Source: Flectobacillus sp. BAB-3569
GTDB taxonomy: Bacteria > Bacteroidota > Bacteroidia > Cytophagales > Spirosomataceae
DNA: 64,000 nucleotides
Direction of reading: 5' to 3'
Assembly (NCBI RefSeq): GCF_002270355.1
Contig: NZ_NJFZ01000032.1
Coordinates: 1-64,000 of the forward strand
The position numbers were made by a program, and so were the translations under genes. The notes beneath the pieces are model-generated. The model saw only the letters and a list, made by a program, of their open reading frames with translations. It made no database searches and was not told the DNA's origin. Of this stretch, positions 1 through 8,625 are shown piece by piece (the first letter of the stretch is position 1; each line of letters begins with the position of its first letter).

Positions 1-252
1 CCCAGCGGGAGCATGTGAAAAACCGCAAATATAGCCACCTAACTCACTAAGCAATAAGCCCATAGAGTTGTGTCGATGCAATAAAATGGCAACTATTAAA
101 TCGTAAAAAGTACGAACTAAACGCTTATCCAGAACAGAATCTAACGATAACTGGACGTCAGCAAGATAAAGATCAAGTTTATGAAGAAGTAAATGAGAGA
201 GTCTTGACTTACTCGATTTTATGTCATTATTTTGTAGAAATGCTTTATGCAT
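1..252 (-). CDS. IS transposase, N-terminal part (cut by window edge)
   Basis: An open frame runs on the minus strand from an ATG at 252 to the window edge: 84 codons without a stop. The translation begins MHKAFLQNNDIKSSKSRLSH and continues with KRLVRTFYDL and MGLLLSELGGYICGFSHAPAG. This resembles the N-terminus of DDE transposases found in Bacteroidota, from memory only; the catalytic DDE region would lie outside the window. A strong AGGAGG ribosome site sits about 7 nt before the ATG, unlike most genes here, and it is buried in a hairpin (254-309). The neighbour purL ends at 368, so the element lies directly behind it. The IS family cannot be named from this fragment. Confidence 0.6.
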   Translation of the reverse strand, partial: MHKAFLQNNDIKSSKSRLSHLLLHKLDLYLADVQLSLDSVLDKRLVRTFYDLIVAILLHRHNSMGLLLSELGGYICGFSHAPAG

Positions 253-253
253 A

Positions 254-309
254 GAAACCTCCTGTTTGTTTGTGTTTGTCGTAATTCACAAAGTAAACAA
301 GGAGGTTTC
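254..309 (-). promoter_or_regulatory. Hairpin that can sequester the transposase ribosome binding site
   Basis: GAAACCTCCT at 254-263 is perfectly complementary to AGGAGGTTTC at 300-309. The stem extends by four pairs (264-267 with 295-298) past a one-base bulge at 299. On the transposase strand the AGGAGG ribosome site lies inside one arm. An mRNA starting outside the element would contain both arms and hide the site, while one starting inside the loop would not. That matches the known translational protection of IS10 and IS200 against read-through. Read on the plus strand, the stem is followed by a T-rich run (TTTCTTTTTT), so it could also act as a terminator. Confidence 0.5.
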
Positions 310-367
310 TTTTTTAAAAGTCTTCACGAAAAATTCGGGATGACTCATGTTTTTCAATTTAGTATCT

Positions 368-3300
368 CTACTTATTCTTCTCCTCAATCCAAAGTCTCGC
401 ATTAATAAATGCTTCTAACCAAGGACTTACTTCGTCGTTTTTGCGGTTGGCTGGGTAGTTTGCCCAGTTCCAAGGGAAGGTCGAACGTTCGATGTGTGGC
501 ATAGTTACCAAGTGACGACCTGTTGAGTCGCACATCATGGCGGTGTTGTAATCCGAATCGTTTGGATTAGCAGGATATTCTGCATAACCATATTTACCAA
601 CAATGTGATAACGTTCTTCGCCATAAGGCAATACAAACTTACCTTCTCCGTGTGATACCCAAACACCTAAAGTAGTTCCTTCTAAGGTAGAAAGCATTAC
701 TGAGTTGTTTTGCTGGATAGTTACTGACGTAAAGATACTTTCGTGCTTATGCGATTTGTTATGGTGCATTTTACCGTGGATATCATGGTCTGGATTGATT
801 AATTCCAATTCCATAAACAACTGACAACCATTACAAATACCTACCGAAAGCGTGTCTTCACGTTCGAAGAATTTCTTGATGGCAGCATTGGCTTTTTCGT
901 TGTACAAAAATGCTCCAGCCCAACCTTTTGCCGAACCTAAAACATCTGAGTTTGAGAAACCACCAACTGCACCAATAAACTGAATATCTTCCAATGTCTC
1001 ACGACCAGAAATAAGGTCAGTCATGTGAACATCTTTTACATCAAAACCTGCCAAATACATCGCATTTGCCATTTCACGCTCTGAGTTCGAGCCTTTTTCA
1101 CGGATAATTGCTGCTTTCGGACGAGTTGAAATCGCACGGTGGTCAGTTAATTTTCCTGTGAACTGTGAAGGGAATGTGTAAGTTAAAGGTTGGTTTTTGT
1201 AGTTGGTATAGCGGTCTAAAGCCGTTCCGTTTTTCGATTGTTTTGAATCTAAAAGGAATGAAGTTTTGTACCAAACATCTCTTAAATCAGCTACTGAAAA
1301 ATCAAATGAAGTAGCATTGTTTTTCACTGAAACGGTATCTCCTTCTGCTACTTCTCCAATTTTAACGATTGTAATATTGTTCGCTGCAAAAACTGCCTCA
1401 ACTGAAGCATCTGCTTGGAATACCAAGGCAATATTTTCGTTGAACAAAGCTTTTACGGTATCGCTTTCGCCTAAACCTGACAAATCGAAGTTGGCGCCAA
1501 GGTTTACATCTGCAAAACACATTTCTAATAAAGTCGTAATCAAACCACCGCTACCGATATCGTGACCTGCCTCGATTTTTCCTGCTTTGATTAAATCTTG
1601 GAAAGTATCGAACGCCGTTTTGAAGTATGCTGCATCTTGAATCGTTGGAACTTCGTTACCTACTTTGTTCAAAATTTGTGCAAATGAGCTACCGCCTAAT
1701 TTGAAATGATCTTTTGATAAATTCAAATAGTAAATAGAACCGCCATTGCGTTGTAGCACTGGCTCAACTACTTTATTGATGTCCGAACAATGAGCCCCTG
1801 CCGAGATAATTACAGTTCCCGGAGCAATTACTTCATCGTTTGGATATTTTTGTTTCATCGAAAGGGAATCTTTTCCTGTTGGAATATTGATTCCTAATTC
1901 AATGGCAAAGTCTGAACAAGCTTTTACGGCTTCGTATAAACGTGCATCTTCGCCTGCGTTTTTACAAGCCCACATCCAGTTAGCTGACAATGAAACCGAT
2001 TTTAAACCGTCTTTCAATGGTGCAAAAACGATGTTTGACAATGCCTCTGCAATAGCAGTACGTGAGCCCGCTGCTGGGTCTACGATAGCGGCTACTGGCG
2101 AATGTCCTACAGAAGTGGCGATACCATCTTTTCCTTTGAAATCTAAGGCCATCACACCTACGTTGTTCAAAGGCAATTGCAATGGACCAGCACATTGTTG
2201 TTTGGCAACTCGTCCACCTACGCAACGATCCACTTTGTTGGTCAACCAATCTTTACAAGCTACAGCTTCTAACTGCAATACTTGATTCAAATACGTTGGA
2301 ATTTCTGTTTCTGAATAGGACAAACCTGCGTAATTACGTGCAATAGTTTTGTCTTCCATCACAATTTTAGGCGAGCTTCCGAACATTTCCGAAATGGCAA
2401 AATCCATTGGTTTAGCACCTGTAGATTTTGATTCGAATGTAAAACGGTTGTTACCTGTAATATCTCCCACAGTGTACATTGGCGAGCGTTCGCGCTCTGC
2501 TACACGCTGAAGCGTTGCTATATCTTTTTCACCAATCACCAAGCCCATACGTTCTTGTGATTCGTTACCGATGATTTCTTTGGCTGAAAGCGTTGGGTCA
2601 CCAACTGGTAATTTGTCTAAATCAATCAAACCGCCTGTTTCTTCTACCAATTCCGACAAACAGTTAAGGTGTCCACCTGCACCGTGGTCGTGGATAGAAA
2701 CGATTGGGTTTTCGTCTGACTCAACTAAGCCTCTAATTGCATTGGCGGCACGTTTTTGCATTTCTGGGTTTGAACGCTGAATCGCATTCAATTCGATACC
2801 TGAACCAAATGCACCTGTATCTGCCGAAGAAACGGCTGCTCCACCCATACCAATACGGTAGTTTTCGCCACCTAATACTACTACTTTATCTCCAACCGAT
2901 GGCTTTTGTTTTTTGGCTTGACTTTCTTTGCCATAACCAATACCACCAGCCAACATGATTACTTTATCGAAACCTAATTTGCGAGCTTCTTCTTCATGTT
3001 CAAACGTCAAAACAGAACCTGTAATCAGCGGCTGACCGAATTTGTTACCAAAATCAGAAGCACCATTCGAAGCCTTTATCAAGATATCCATTGGTGTTTG
3101 ATATAACCAAGCACGCTCGTCCATTCCTTTTTCCCAAGGACGAGATTCTTCCAAGCGAGAATATGAAGTCATATAAACCGCCGTTCCAGCCAAAGGCAAA
3201 GAACCTTGTCCACCAGCCAAACGGTCACGAATTTCACCACCTGAACCCGTCGCTGCACCGTTAAATGGCTCAACAGTTGTTGGGAAGTTGTGTGTTTCAG

Positions 3301-4057
3301 CTTTTACCGAAATAACAGAATCGAATTCTTTTTCGTCGTAGAAGTCTGGTTTGTCAGCAGATTTTGGAGCAAATTGAGTAACGCGAGGACCTTTGATGAA
3401 AGCAACGTTGTCTTTATAAGCAGAAACGATATCGTTTGGATTCGTTTCAGAAGTTTTCTTGATGAGCTTGAAAAGAGAGCTTGGTTTTTCTTCTCCGTCG
3501 ATGATAAACGTACCGTTGAAGATTTTGTGACGACAGTGTTCAGAGTTTACCTGAGAGAAACCAAATACTTCAGAATCTGTCAATTTGCGACCTAATTTTT
3601 CTGAAAGACCATTCAAATAGTCGATCTCTTCCTGACTTAGCGCAAGCCCTTCTTGTTTGTTGTAGGCTGCAATATCATCAATTTCGAGAATAGGTTCAGG
3701 CTGAATTTTTATCGTGTAAATAGCTTGGTGTAAGCTTGTGTACTTTTGCGATAACATTGGGTCGAAGTCCGTAAAATCTTCGGCTACCTGAGCAAACTCT
3801 TCAATACGGATAATTCCCTGAATACCCATGTTTTGGGTAATTTCCACAGCATTGGTACTCCATGGAGTAATCATAGCGGCACGTGGACCTACAAAAACCG
3901 CCTCTAACGAAGCATCCTCTTGATTGATGACAGTGAAACGATGGTCTCTTGAACTGTTGAAAAGCCACACTAGTTTTTGAATATCTTCCTCTGCGATGGC
4001 AGATTGAGCTTGGACAGCAAAAACATTACCAGAGTGACTTCCGAAGAAATGAATCAT
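368..4057 (-). CDS. purL: Phosphoribosylformylglycinamidine synthase, single-chain PurL
   Basis: ATP-dependent conversion of FGAR plus glutamine to FGAM, step four of de novo purine synthesis, in the cytoplasm. At 1229 residues it is the long one-chain type, with an N-terminal PurS-like domain, two AIRS-type synthetase halves and a C-terminal glutamine amidotransferase. Visible motifs include GFSQVNSEHCRHKIFNG, ETHNFPTTVEPFNGAATGSG, GKDSLSMKQKY, and in the amidotransferase GICNGCQLFMEL (nucleophile Cys) and PHIERSTFPW (catalytic His). It starts at the ATG at 4057. It is transcribed alone and convergent with nothing; the IS fragment lies immediately downstream. A TAAATTTG promoter candidate lies about 91 nt before the start. 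Confidence 0.95.
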   Translation of the reverse strand: MIHFFGSHSGNVFAVQAQSAIAEEDIQKLVWLFNSSRDHRFTVINQEDASLEAVFVGPRAAMITPWSTNAVEITQNMGIQGIIRIEEFAQVAEDFTDFDPMLSQKYTSLHQAIYTIKIQPEPILEIDDIAAYNKQEGLALSQEEIDYLNGLSEKLGRKLTDSEVFGFSQVNSEHCRHKIFNGTFIIDGEEKPSSLFKLIKKTSETNPNDIVSAYKDNVAFIKGPRVTQFAPKSADKPDFYDEKEFDSVISVKAETHNFPTTVEPFNGAATGSGGEIRDRLAGGQGSLPLAGTAVYMTSYSRLEESRPWEKGMDERAWLYQTPMDILIKASNGASDFGNKFGQPLITGSVLTFEHEEEARKLGFDKVIMLAGGIGYGKESQAKKQKPSVGDKVVVLGGENYRIGMGGAAVSSADTGAFGSGIELNAIQRSNPEMQKRAANAIRGLVESDENPIVSIHDHGAGGHLNCLSELVEETGGLIDLDKLPVGDPTLSAKEIIGNESQERMGLVIGEKDIATLQRVAERERSPMYTVGDITGNNRFTFESKSTGAKPMDFAISEMFGSSPKIVMEDKTIARNYAGLSYSETEIPTYLNQVLQLEAVACKDWLTNKVDRCVGGRVAKQQCAGPLQLPLNNVGVMALDFKGKDGIATSVGHSPVAAIVDPAAGSRTAIAEALSNIVFAPLKDGLKSVSLSANWMWACKNAGEDARLYEAVKACSDFAIELGINIPTGKDSLSMKQKYPNDEVIAPGTVIISAGAHCSDINKVVEPVLQRNGGSIYYLNLSKDHFKLGGSSFAQILNKVGNEVPTIQDAAYFKTAFDTFQDLIKAGKIEAGHDIGSGGLITTLLEMCFADVNLGANFDLSGLGESDTVKALFNENIALVFQADASVEAVFAANNITIVKIGEVAEGDTVSVKNNATSFDFSVADLRDVWYKTSFLLDSKQSKNGTALDRYTNYKNQPLTYTFPSQFTGKLTDHRAISTRPKAAIIREKGSNSEREMANAMYLAGFDVKDVHMTDLISGRETLEDIQFIGAVGGFSNSDVLGSAKGWAGAFLYNEKANAAIKKFFEREDTLSVGICNGCQLFMELELINPDHDIHGKMHHNKSHKHESIFTSVTIQQNNSVMLSTLEGTTLGVWVSHGEGKFVLPYGEERYHIVGKYGYAEYPANPNDSDYNTAMMCDSTGRHLVTMPHIERSTFPWNWANYPANRKNDEVSPWLEAFINARLWIEEKNK

Positions 4058-4147
4058 GATGATAGCAAATTGATAGTTGATTGTGCCTAATTCGGTAATT
4101 TTGAGTCAGAAAAATTACATAAAACAGCCGAATTACTTAAGAAAGTG

Positions 4148-4155
4148 CAAATTTA
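4148..4155 (-). promoter_or_regulatory. Candidate -7 element of the purL promoter
   Basis: TAAATTTG on the minus strand fits the Bacteroidota -7 consensus TAnnTTTG and is followed by C, as is common. It lies about 91 nt upstream of the purL ATG. No clear TTG is seen at the expected -33 spacing, so support is moderate. Confidence 0.3.
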
Positions 4156-4194
4156 GGGTTTTTAAAACTGAATCCCTAAGAAAATCTATAGATT

Positions 4195-4217
4195 AGGCAA
4201 TACCGAACGTATTGCCT
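4195..4217. terminator. Short hairpin between the GH51 gene and purL
   Basis: AGGCAATAC (4195-4203) pairs with GTATTGCCT (4209-4217) around a 5-nt loop. It lies downstream of the GH51 stop on the minus strand. There is no clear U-run on that strand, so a role as terminator is only possible. Confidence 0.3.
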
Positions 4218-4245
4218 TTCTGGGTAAAAACAAATACTACATTAT

Positions 4246-5811
4246 TTACCTAAATCTCAAGAGTGTAATAGAAGCAGGAGCTAGGGTGATACTTGAAATA
4301 CTGTTATCGATCTTTTGATGTTGATAATTTACCACATTCTGAGAAGGTTTTTCAAGCGTATTGGCTGCCGTATATGAGGTAGCTGTAAGCTCATGTTTCT
4401 CAAATATTTTCAAGCTTTTGGCTACAGGGAAATCAATTTCCGTCTCTACAGCCACCGTTGGATGACGGTTTACAACAGCGAGCGTTAGAGTTTTGGTGTC
4501 TTCATCATAACTGGCAGCAGTATCTAAAATGCCAAGATTTTCTGCGCCCAATTGTTCCAAGGCTGGACTTTCGACTTCGGTGACAATACTTGTTCCTTTA
4601 CAATATTTACGATAAAGTTCGAGTGGATAGAAAACTGTTTGACAGATAGACTCCTTATCATTGGTCATTATTGGCGCTAGCACATTGACGGTCTGAGCCC
4701 AAGTTGCCATGCCCACAATGTCTGCTTGACGTTGGAATATATTCAGAAAGCCTGCAACCCCTAAGGCATGAAACCACTGATACGTTACTTCAAGATTGTA
4801 AGCACCTTTTCCTTCATTTTCCCAGATTCCCCATTCGTCCAAGGCAATTTTTAAGGGTTTTTTACGGGCCGGAAAACGATACCAACGATTAAAATTCTCT
4901 ACTTTTTCAGGTGCTAGTTCATGAATTTGCTTTTTTGTAGCTACGATTTCTTTTTCGAATGTATCAATATGCGCAAAGAGTGAAGCAGGTTGACCTTTCT
5001 TGGAATTGGCATAATAATGCAAGGAGATATAATCGGCAATAGGATGGAGTTCTTTGATAAGCGTTTCGTTCCATTTGGTATCACCGCCCGCCAAAACTAG
5101 CGAAATGTTAGGGTCTTGTAACTTCATAAGTTTGGCGTATTGCCAAGCTATTTCTACATATTTATTAGGGTCTTGTAAACGACCCGTATCAGGAACGGCG
5201 CTTTCTTCATTGCCTAATCCCCAATATTTTACCTTGTGAGCTTGAGGATAACCATGTTTTTTGCGTAGGCTAGCAAAGGAGGTATTTCCCGCACCATTAC
5301 AGTATTCGACCCAGTTGGAGGCTTCTTCTGGTGTACCTGTATTCATATTGACCACCAAAAATGGGTCGGTTTTGAGCAAACGACAATAATCGATAAACTC
5401 ATTGGTACCAAATTGATTGCTTTCTTCACCACCCCAAATGAGGTTTGGTCGAACGGGACGTAAGTTTTTGGGACCGATACCGTCTTGCCAGTGGTATATT
5501 TTGGTAACAGTACCTCCTGGAAATCTCAACAAAGGCGTTTGAAGTCTTTTGATTTTTTCCAACACATCTTTTCTGACTTGATTAGTTTTGGCATCAACCA
5601 CTCCACCAGTAATGGCTCGACCGAGATATTCGATGAATTGTCCGTAGATTTCAGGTTCTATTTTACCGATTGGCTTTTCAAAATTGACATGAACTTTGGC
5701 TTTAACGGTTTTAGCAAAAGACACTCTTTGATACAAAGAGGACGGAAGCAAGCTTGCCAAGGCTAAACTGCTGGATTGACGCAAAAAGGTACGACGGTTG
5801 GGAGATTGCAT
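4246..5811 (-). CDS. Alpha-L-arabinofuranosidase, GH51, Tat-exported
   Basis: Predicted to remove terminal alpha-L-arabinofuranosyl groups from arabinan or arabinoxylan, in the periplasm or outside. The N-terminus carries a twin-arginine signal (NRRTFLRQSS followed by an Ala/Leu/Ser segment). Family motifs are in order: EIYGQFIEYLGR near residue 55, LRFPGGT near 95, YWGLGNEES with the acid/base at Glu202, and IALDEWGIW with the nucleophile at Glu326. The C-terminal part looks like the usual beta domain. At 521 residues the length fits the family. It diverges from an AraC regulator whose start lies 185 nt away, so arabinose-type control is a reasonable inference. GH51 members with endoglucanase activity exist, so the substrate is not certain. 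Confidence 0.9.
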   Translation of the reverse strand: MQSPNRRTFLRQSSSLALASLLPSSLYQRVSFAKTVKAKVHVNFEKPIGKIEPEIYGQFIEYLGRAITGGVVDAKTNQVRKDVLEKIKRLQTPLLRFPGGTVTKIYHWQDGIGPKNLRPVRPNLIWGGEESNQFGTNEFIDYCRLLKTDPFLVVNMNTGTPEEASNWVEYCNGAGNTSFASLRKKHGYPQAHKVKYWGLGNEESAVPDTGRLQDPNKYVEIAWQYAKLMKLQDPNISLVLAGGDTKWNETLIKELHPIADYISLHYYANSKKGQPASLFAHIDTFEKEIVATKKQIHELAPEKVENFNRWYRFPARKKPLKIALDEWGIWENEGKGAYNLEVTYQWFHALGVAGFLNIFQRQADIVGMATWAQTVNVLAPIMTNDKESICQTVFYPLELYRKYCKGTSIVTEVESPALEQLGAENLGILDTAASYDEDTKTLTLAVVNRHPTVAVETEIDFPVAKSLKIFEKHELTATSYTAANTLEKPSQNVVNYQHQKIDNSISSITLAPASITLLRFR

Positions 5812-5996
5812 AAATGTTTAAATAGAAAATGAGTGAATACCATAAAATAGTGTATTCCTGTTACTAGAAACAAACTATATAAAATTAAAGATTAAATTTT
5901 AAAGAACTGTTAGTAATAGGGAACTTGTTCTTGAAAAAATACATTTTGTGAAAATAAGTATTCTAAAAGATGGTTTGAATTTTATAATTTAGTGAT

Positions 5997-6893
5997 ATGA
6001 AAGTAACAGAGAATTTACAAGAGTTTTATCAGAGACTAGAGATTCAACCAAGAGAATCTATTAGTCAAAATGCGCCTCATATCAATGTTTTTGAAAGAGG
6101 AGATTGTAAAAATCTTTTACCTTATTCACGTCGAGATTATTATAAAGTAACACTTGTAATAGGAGAGGGTCGTGTAGAATATGCAGACAAAACGATCTAT
6201 ATCGACAAGCCTGCTTTGCTTTTTAGTAACCCAACTTTACCCTATTATTGGCAATCTGTTTCGGATTTGCAGAAAGGTTGGTTCTGTATTTTTAATGAAG
6301 CCTTTATTCATCAACGAGATAATTTGTTGACAGAGCTACCTATGTTTCAAATGAATACCGATAAAGTTTATTTTTTAGATGAAAAAAGTGTTGACGAAAT
6401 ATCGGATTTGTTTCAAAAAATGAAATGCGAAAGTTTGGGTAACTATGCTTATAAACAGGATATTATGCGAAATTATTTGCATTTGATAGTGCATTATGCC
6501 TTAAAGTCCTTTAACCAATCGCAACAGGAAGTTCCTGTCAATGCTAATGCTCGTATTACTCAGCAATTTTTTGATGTATTGGAAAGCCAATTTCCAATTG
6601 ATTCCATGCAAAATCAATTGCAGTTGACCACCGCCAAAGACTTTGCTGATAAATTGAATTTGCATGTCAACCATTTGAATCGTGCGGTCAAAACAATTAC
6701 GGGAAAAACTACCACCGAGCATATTGCTCACAGAATTGTGCTTGAGGCAAATCAATTATTAACTTATACCGATTGGGCTATTGCCGAAATTGCCTATTGC
6801 TTAGGATTTGAATATCCTGCTTACTTTAATAATTTTTACAGAAAAGCTACAGGGAACAAACCAAAAGAGTTAAGAAAACTAGAACTTGTTTGA
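5997..6893 (+). CDS. AraC-family transcriptional regulator
   Basis: 298 residues with a cupin-like N-terminal sensing half (YADKTIYIDKPALLFSNPTLPYYW) and a C-terminal pair of helix-turn-helix motifs (TAKDFADKLNLHVNHLNRAV, then AIAEIAYCLGFEYPAYFNNF), the normal AraC/XylS layout. It binds DNA and probably responds to a sugar or another small molecule. It is transcribed away from the GH51 arabinofuranosidase gene, with 185 nt between the starts, which makes that gene the likeliest target. The MFS exporter gene lies downstream on the same strand after a 192-nt gap, so they may or may not be cotranscribed. Confidence 0.9.
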   Translation: MKVTENLQEFYQRLEIQPRESISQNAPHINVFERGDCKNLLPYSRRDYYKVTLVIGEGRVEYADKTIYIDKPALLFSNPTLPYYWQSVSDLQKGWFCIFNEAFIHQRDNLLTELPMFQMNTDKVYFLDEKSVDEISDLFQKMKCESLGNYAYKQDIMRNYLHLIVHYALKSFNQSQQEVPVNANARITQQFFDVLESQFPIDSMQNQLQLTTAKDFADKLNLHVNHLNRAVKTITGKTTTEHIAHRIVLEANQLLTYTDWAIAEIAYCLGFEYPAYFNNFYRKATGNKPKELRKLELV

Positions 6894-7040
6894 ATTTTAT
6901 AATTTCTTGTTTGAATCTTCTTTTGTAGCCTTCTTTTTGTCCTATAATTTTGAATTAAAATTAGTAGTGAACAGTGATAAGGCACTTAGGCACAAAGTGA
7001 AAAGTTCTGTTTATTGGAAAAGCGCTTAGTAAATAATCAC

Positions 7041-7085
7041 TTCATACACTTTGTGCCTGTTTACTTTGTCCCTTAAAATAAGATC
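7041..7085 (-). repeat. Decayed fragment of the 180-bp MITE-like family (reverse orientation)
   Basis: The stretch CACTTTGTGCCT...ACTTTGTCCCTTAAAATAAGAT matches, with gaps, the reverse complement of the interior and left end of the 36.0-kb repeat (CACTCTGTGCCT...CTTGTCCCTAAA). GGCACAAAGTG near 6990 is also the inverse of CACTTTGTGCC here, so the spacer can fold. Confidence 0.35.
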
Positions 7086-8285
7086 ATGAAAGCAGTTCAG
7101 GAAAAAAATAGATTTATTGCTACTTTGTTAGCATTTGCGGTAATACCAATGTCGGGTTTGGCAACGGATATTTACTTGCCTTCGATGCCATATATGGCAA
7201 AATATTTTGGTCAAGCAGAAAACAGCATACAGCTCACTTTATCCCTCTATTTGGGGAGCTATGCCATTGCCCAGTTTTTTGTAGGAAGTATTCTCGATGC
7301 CTTCGGACGATATAAACTGTCGACTATCTCTCTTTTTTTATTTATGGTTTCTTTTTGGATAACTGCCATAAGTACAGATATATACATGATTTATGCGATG
7401 CGTGTGATACAGGGAATTCTCTCAGCTTTTGCGATTGTGGCCAAGCGAGCTTTTTTTGTGGATGTGTATGAGGGCGAAGAAAGAAGACAATACTTGAGCC
7501 TCATGACCATTGTTTGGTCGGCTGGTCCGATTGTGGCACCGTTTATTGGGGGGTATTTGCAAGAACATTTTGGCTGGCAGTCTAATTTTTACTTATTGGC
7601 GGTATATAGTGGTGTGGTATGTGTATTAGAGTTTTTGTTTTCGGGCGAAACTATTCGTAAAAAGACTGCCTTTAATGCGGGTAATCTGTTGCGTAATTTT
7701 AAGGAAATGATTACAACTCCTGATTTCTTTTTGGGCTTATTGATTGTAGGACTTAGCTATGGAATGATATTTTTGTTCAATCTGAGTGCGCCGTTTATCA
7801 TTGAGCATCAGATGGGATATACGCCTGTGACCGTTGGATATGCTTCCTTAATTATGGGGATAGCATGGATGTTGGGTGGATTTTTGGGACGCACTTTAAT
7901 GAATAAACCCTTTTTACCCAAAATACAATTGGCAAGTTTGGTGCAAACCACCTTGATTTTGGCCATGTATATTTCTTCTCAGTGGCTTCAAAACCTTTAC
8001 ACTCTGCTTGGATTTGCCTTTTTTATTCATTTGGCGGCTGGTTTTACTTTTAACAACTACTTTACGTATTGTCTGAGTCGTTTCCCTAAAATTGCAGGTG
8101 TTTCAGGTGGATTTACGGGAGGTGTTGCCTTTATTCTTACTTCAGGATTGAGTTATACTGTGGTAAATATGTTACATCCTGCCACTCAGCCAGATTTGGC
8201 TTTAGGATATTTTTCAATGGGTGCTTTTGTGATGTTATTGCTCACGACAGTGAGAATCGGGAAATTGCATCCATCGGTTTCATAA
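7086..8285 (+). CDS. MFS drug-resistance transporter, Bcr/CflA type
   Basis: A 399-residue inner-membrane protein with about 12 hydrophobic segments. The first segment contains the Bcr/CflA signature ATDIYLPSMPYMAKYF, followed by SLYLGSYAIAQFFVGSILDAFGRYK, which covers the conserved loop 2-3 region. This family exports drugs such as bicyclomycin, and sometimes sugars or small peptides, in exchange for protons. The gene starts at an ATG at 7086. It follows the AraC regulator on the same strand. The substrate cannot be read from the sequence, and its place between two glycosidase/AraC blocks does not settle it. Confidence 0.85.
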   Translation: MKAVQEKNRFIATLLAFAVIPMSGLATDIYLPSMPYMAKYFGQAENSIQLTLSLYLGSYAIAQFFVGSILDAFGRYKLSTISLFLFMVSFWITAISTDIYMIYAMRVIQGILSAFAIVAKRAFFVDVYEGEERRQYLSLMTIVWSAGPIVAPFIGGYLQEHFGWQSNFYLLAVYSGVVCVLEFLFSGETIRKKTAFNAGNLLRNFKEMITTPDFFLGLLIVGLSYGMIFLFNLSAPFIIEHQMGYTPVTVGYASLIMGIAWMLGGFLGRTLMNKPFLPKIQLASLVQTTLILAMYISSQWLQNLYTLLGFAFFIHLAAGFTFNNYFTYCLSRFPKIAGVSGGFTGGVAFILTSGLSYTVVNMLHPATQPDLALGYFSMGAFVMLLLTTVRIGKLHPSVS

Positions 8286-8625
8286 CTTCACTTAATCGAA
8301 AAAAGAGTCATTTACAACTTAGTGATTGAGTAATGACTCATTTTTAGGTGAAATTTTTAATACATAAGTAGGAAGATATTATTAGTTATTATTCTGATTA
8401 CTGGGCAAAATGTGAAAGTGTGATTCAGGTGTTTGGACTTTTTCACTGAATTTTGTAAAAACAGTTTCAAACTGTTAAAAAATGAGTCCAAGACTAAGTC
8501 TTGAACTAGTATTTTCAATTTTGTCCGGTAACCAGACCTCAGATAAACCATTAACTAAAACTTCCTTTTACTTTCATTAACAAAGAGGATTATAATTCGT
8601 TGTCTTAAGATTGAATTTCTATTTA
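8286..8625. other. Convergent intergenic region between MFS and GH29 genes
   Basis: 340 nt between the ends of two converging genes. It holds one copy of the palindromic AAGACTNAGTCTT repeat family at 8461-8510. A 64-codon frame on the minus strand spans that repeat and does not look like a gene. Confidence 0.6.
8461..8510 (-). repeat. Palindromic intergenic repeat family, copy 1
   Basis: Read on the minus strand: ACTAGTTCAAGACTTAGTCT then TGGACTCATTTTTTAACAGTTT. The same text with few changes occurs at 44766-44815, and more loosely at 47211-47265. The core CAAGACTTAGTCTTG is itself a palindrome. Confidence 0.65.

Noticed and set aside
8357-8551. 64-codon minus-strand frame
   Set aside because: It is in a gap between convergent genes, spans a dispersed palindromic repeat, has no start context and no protein-like composition.
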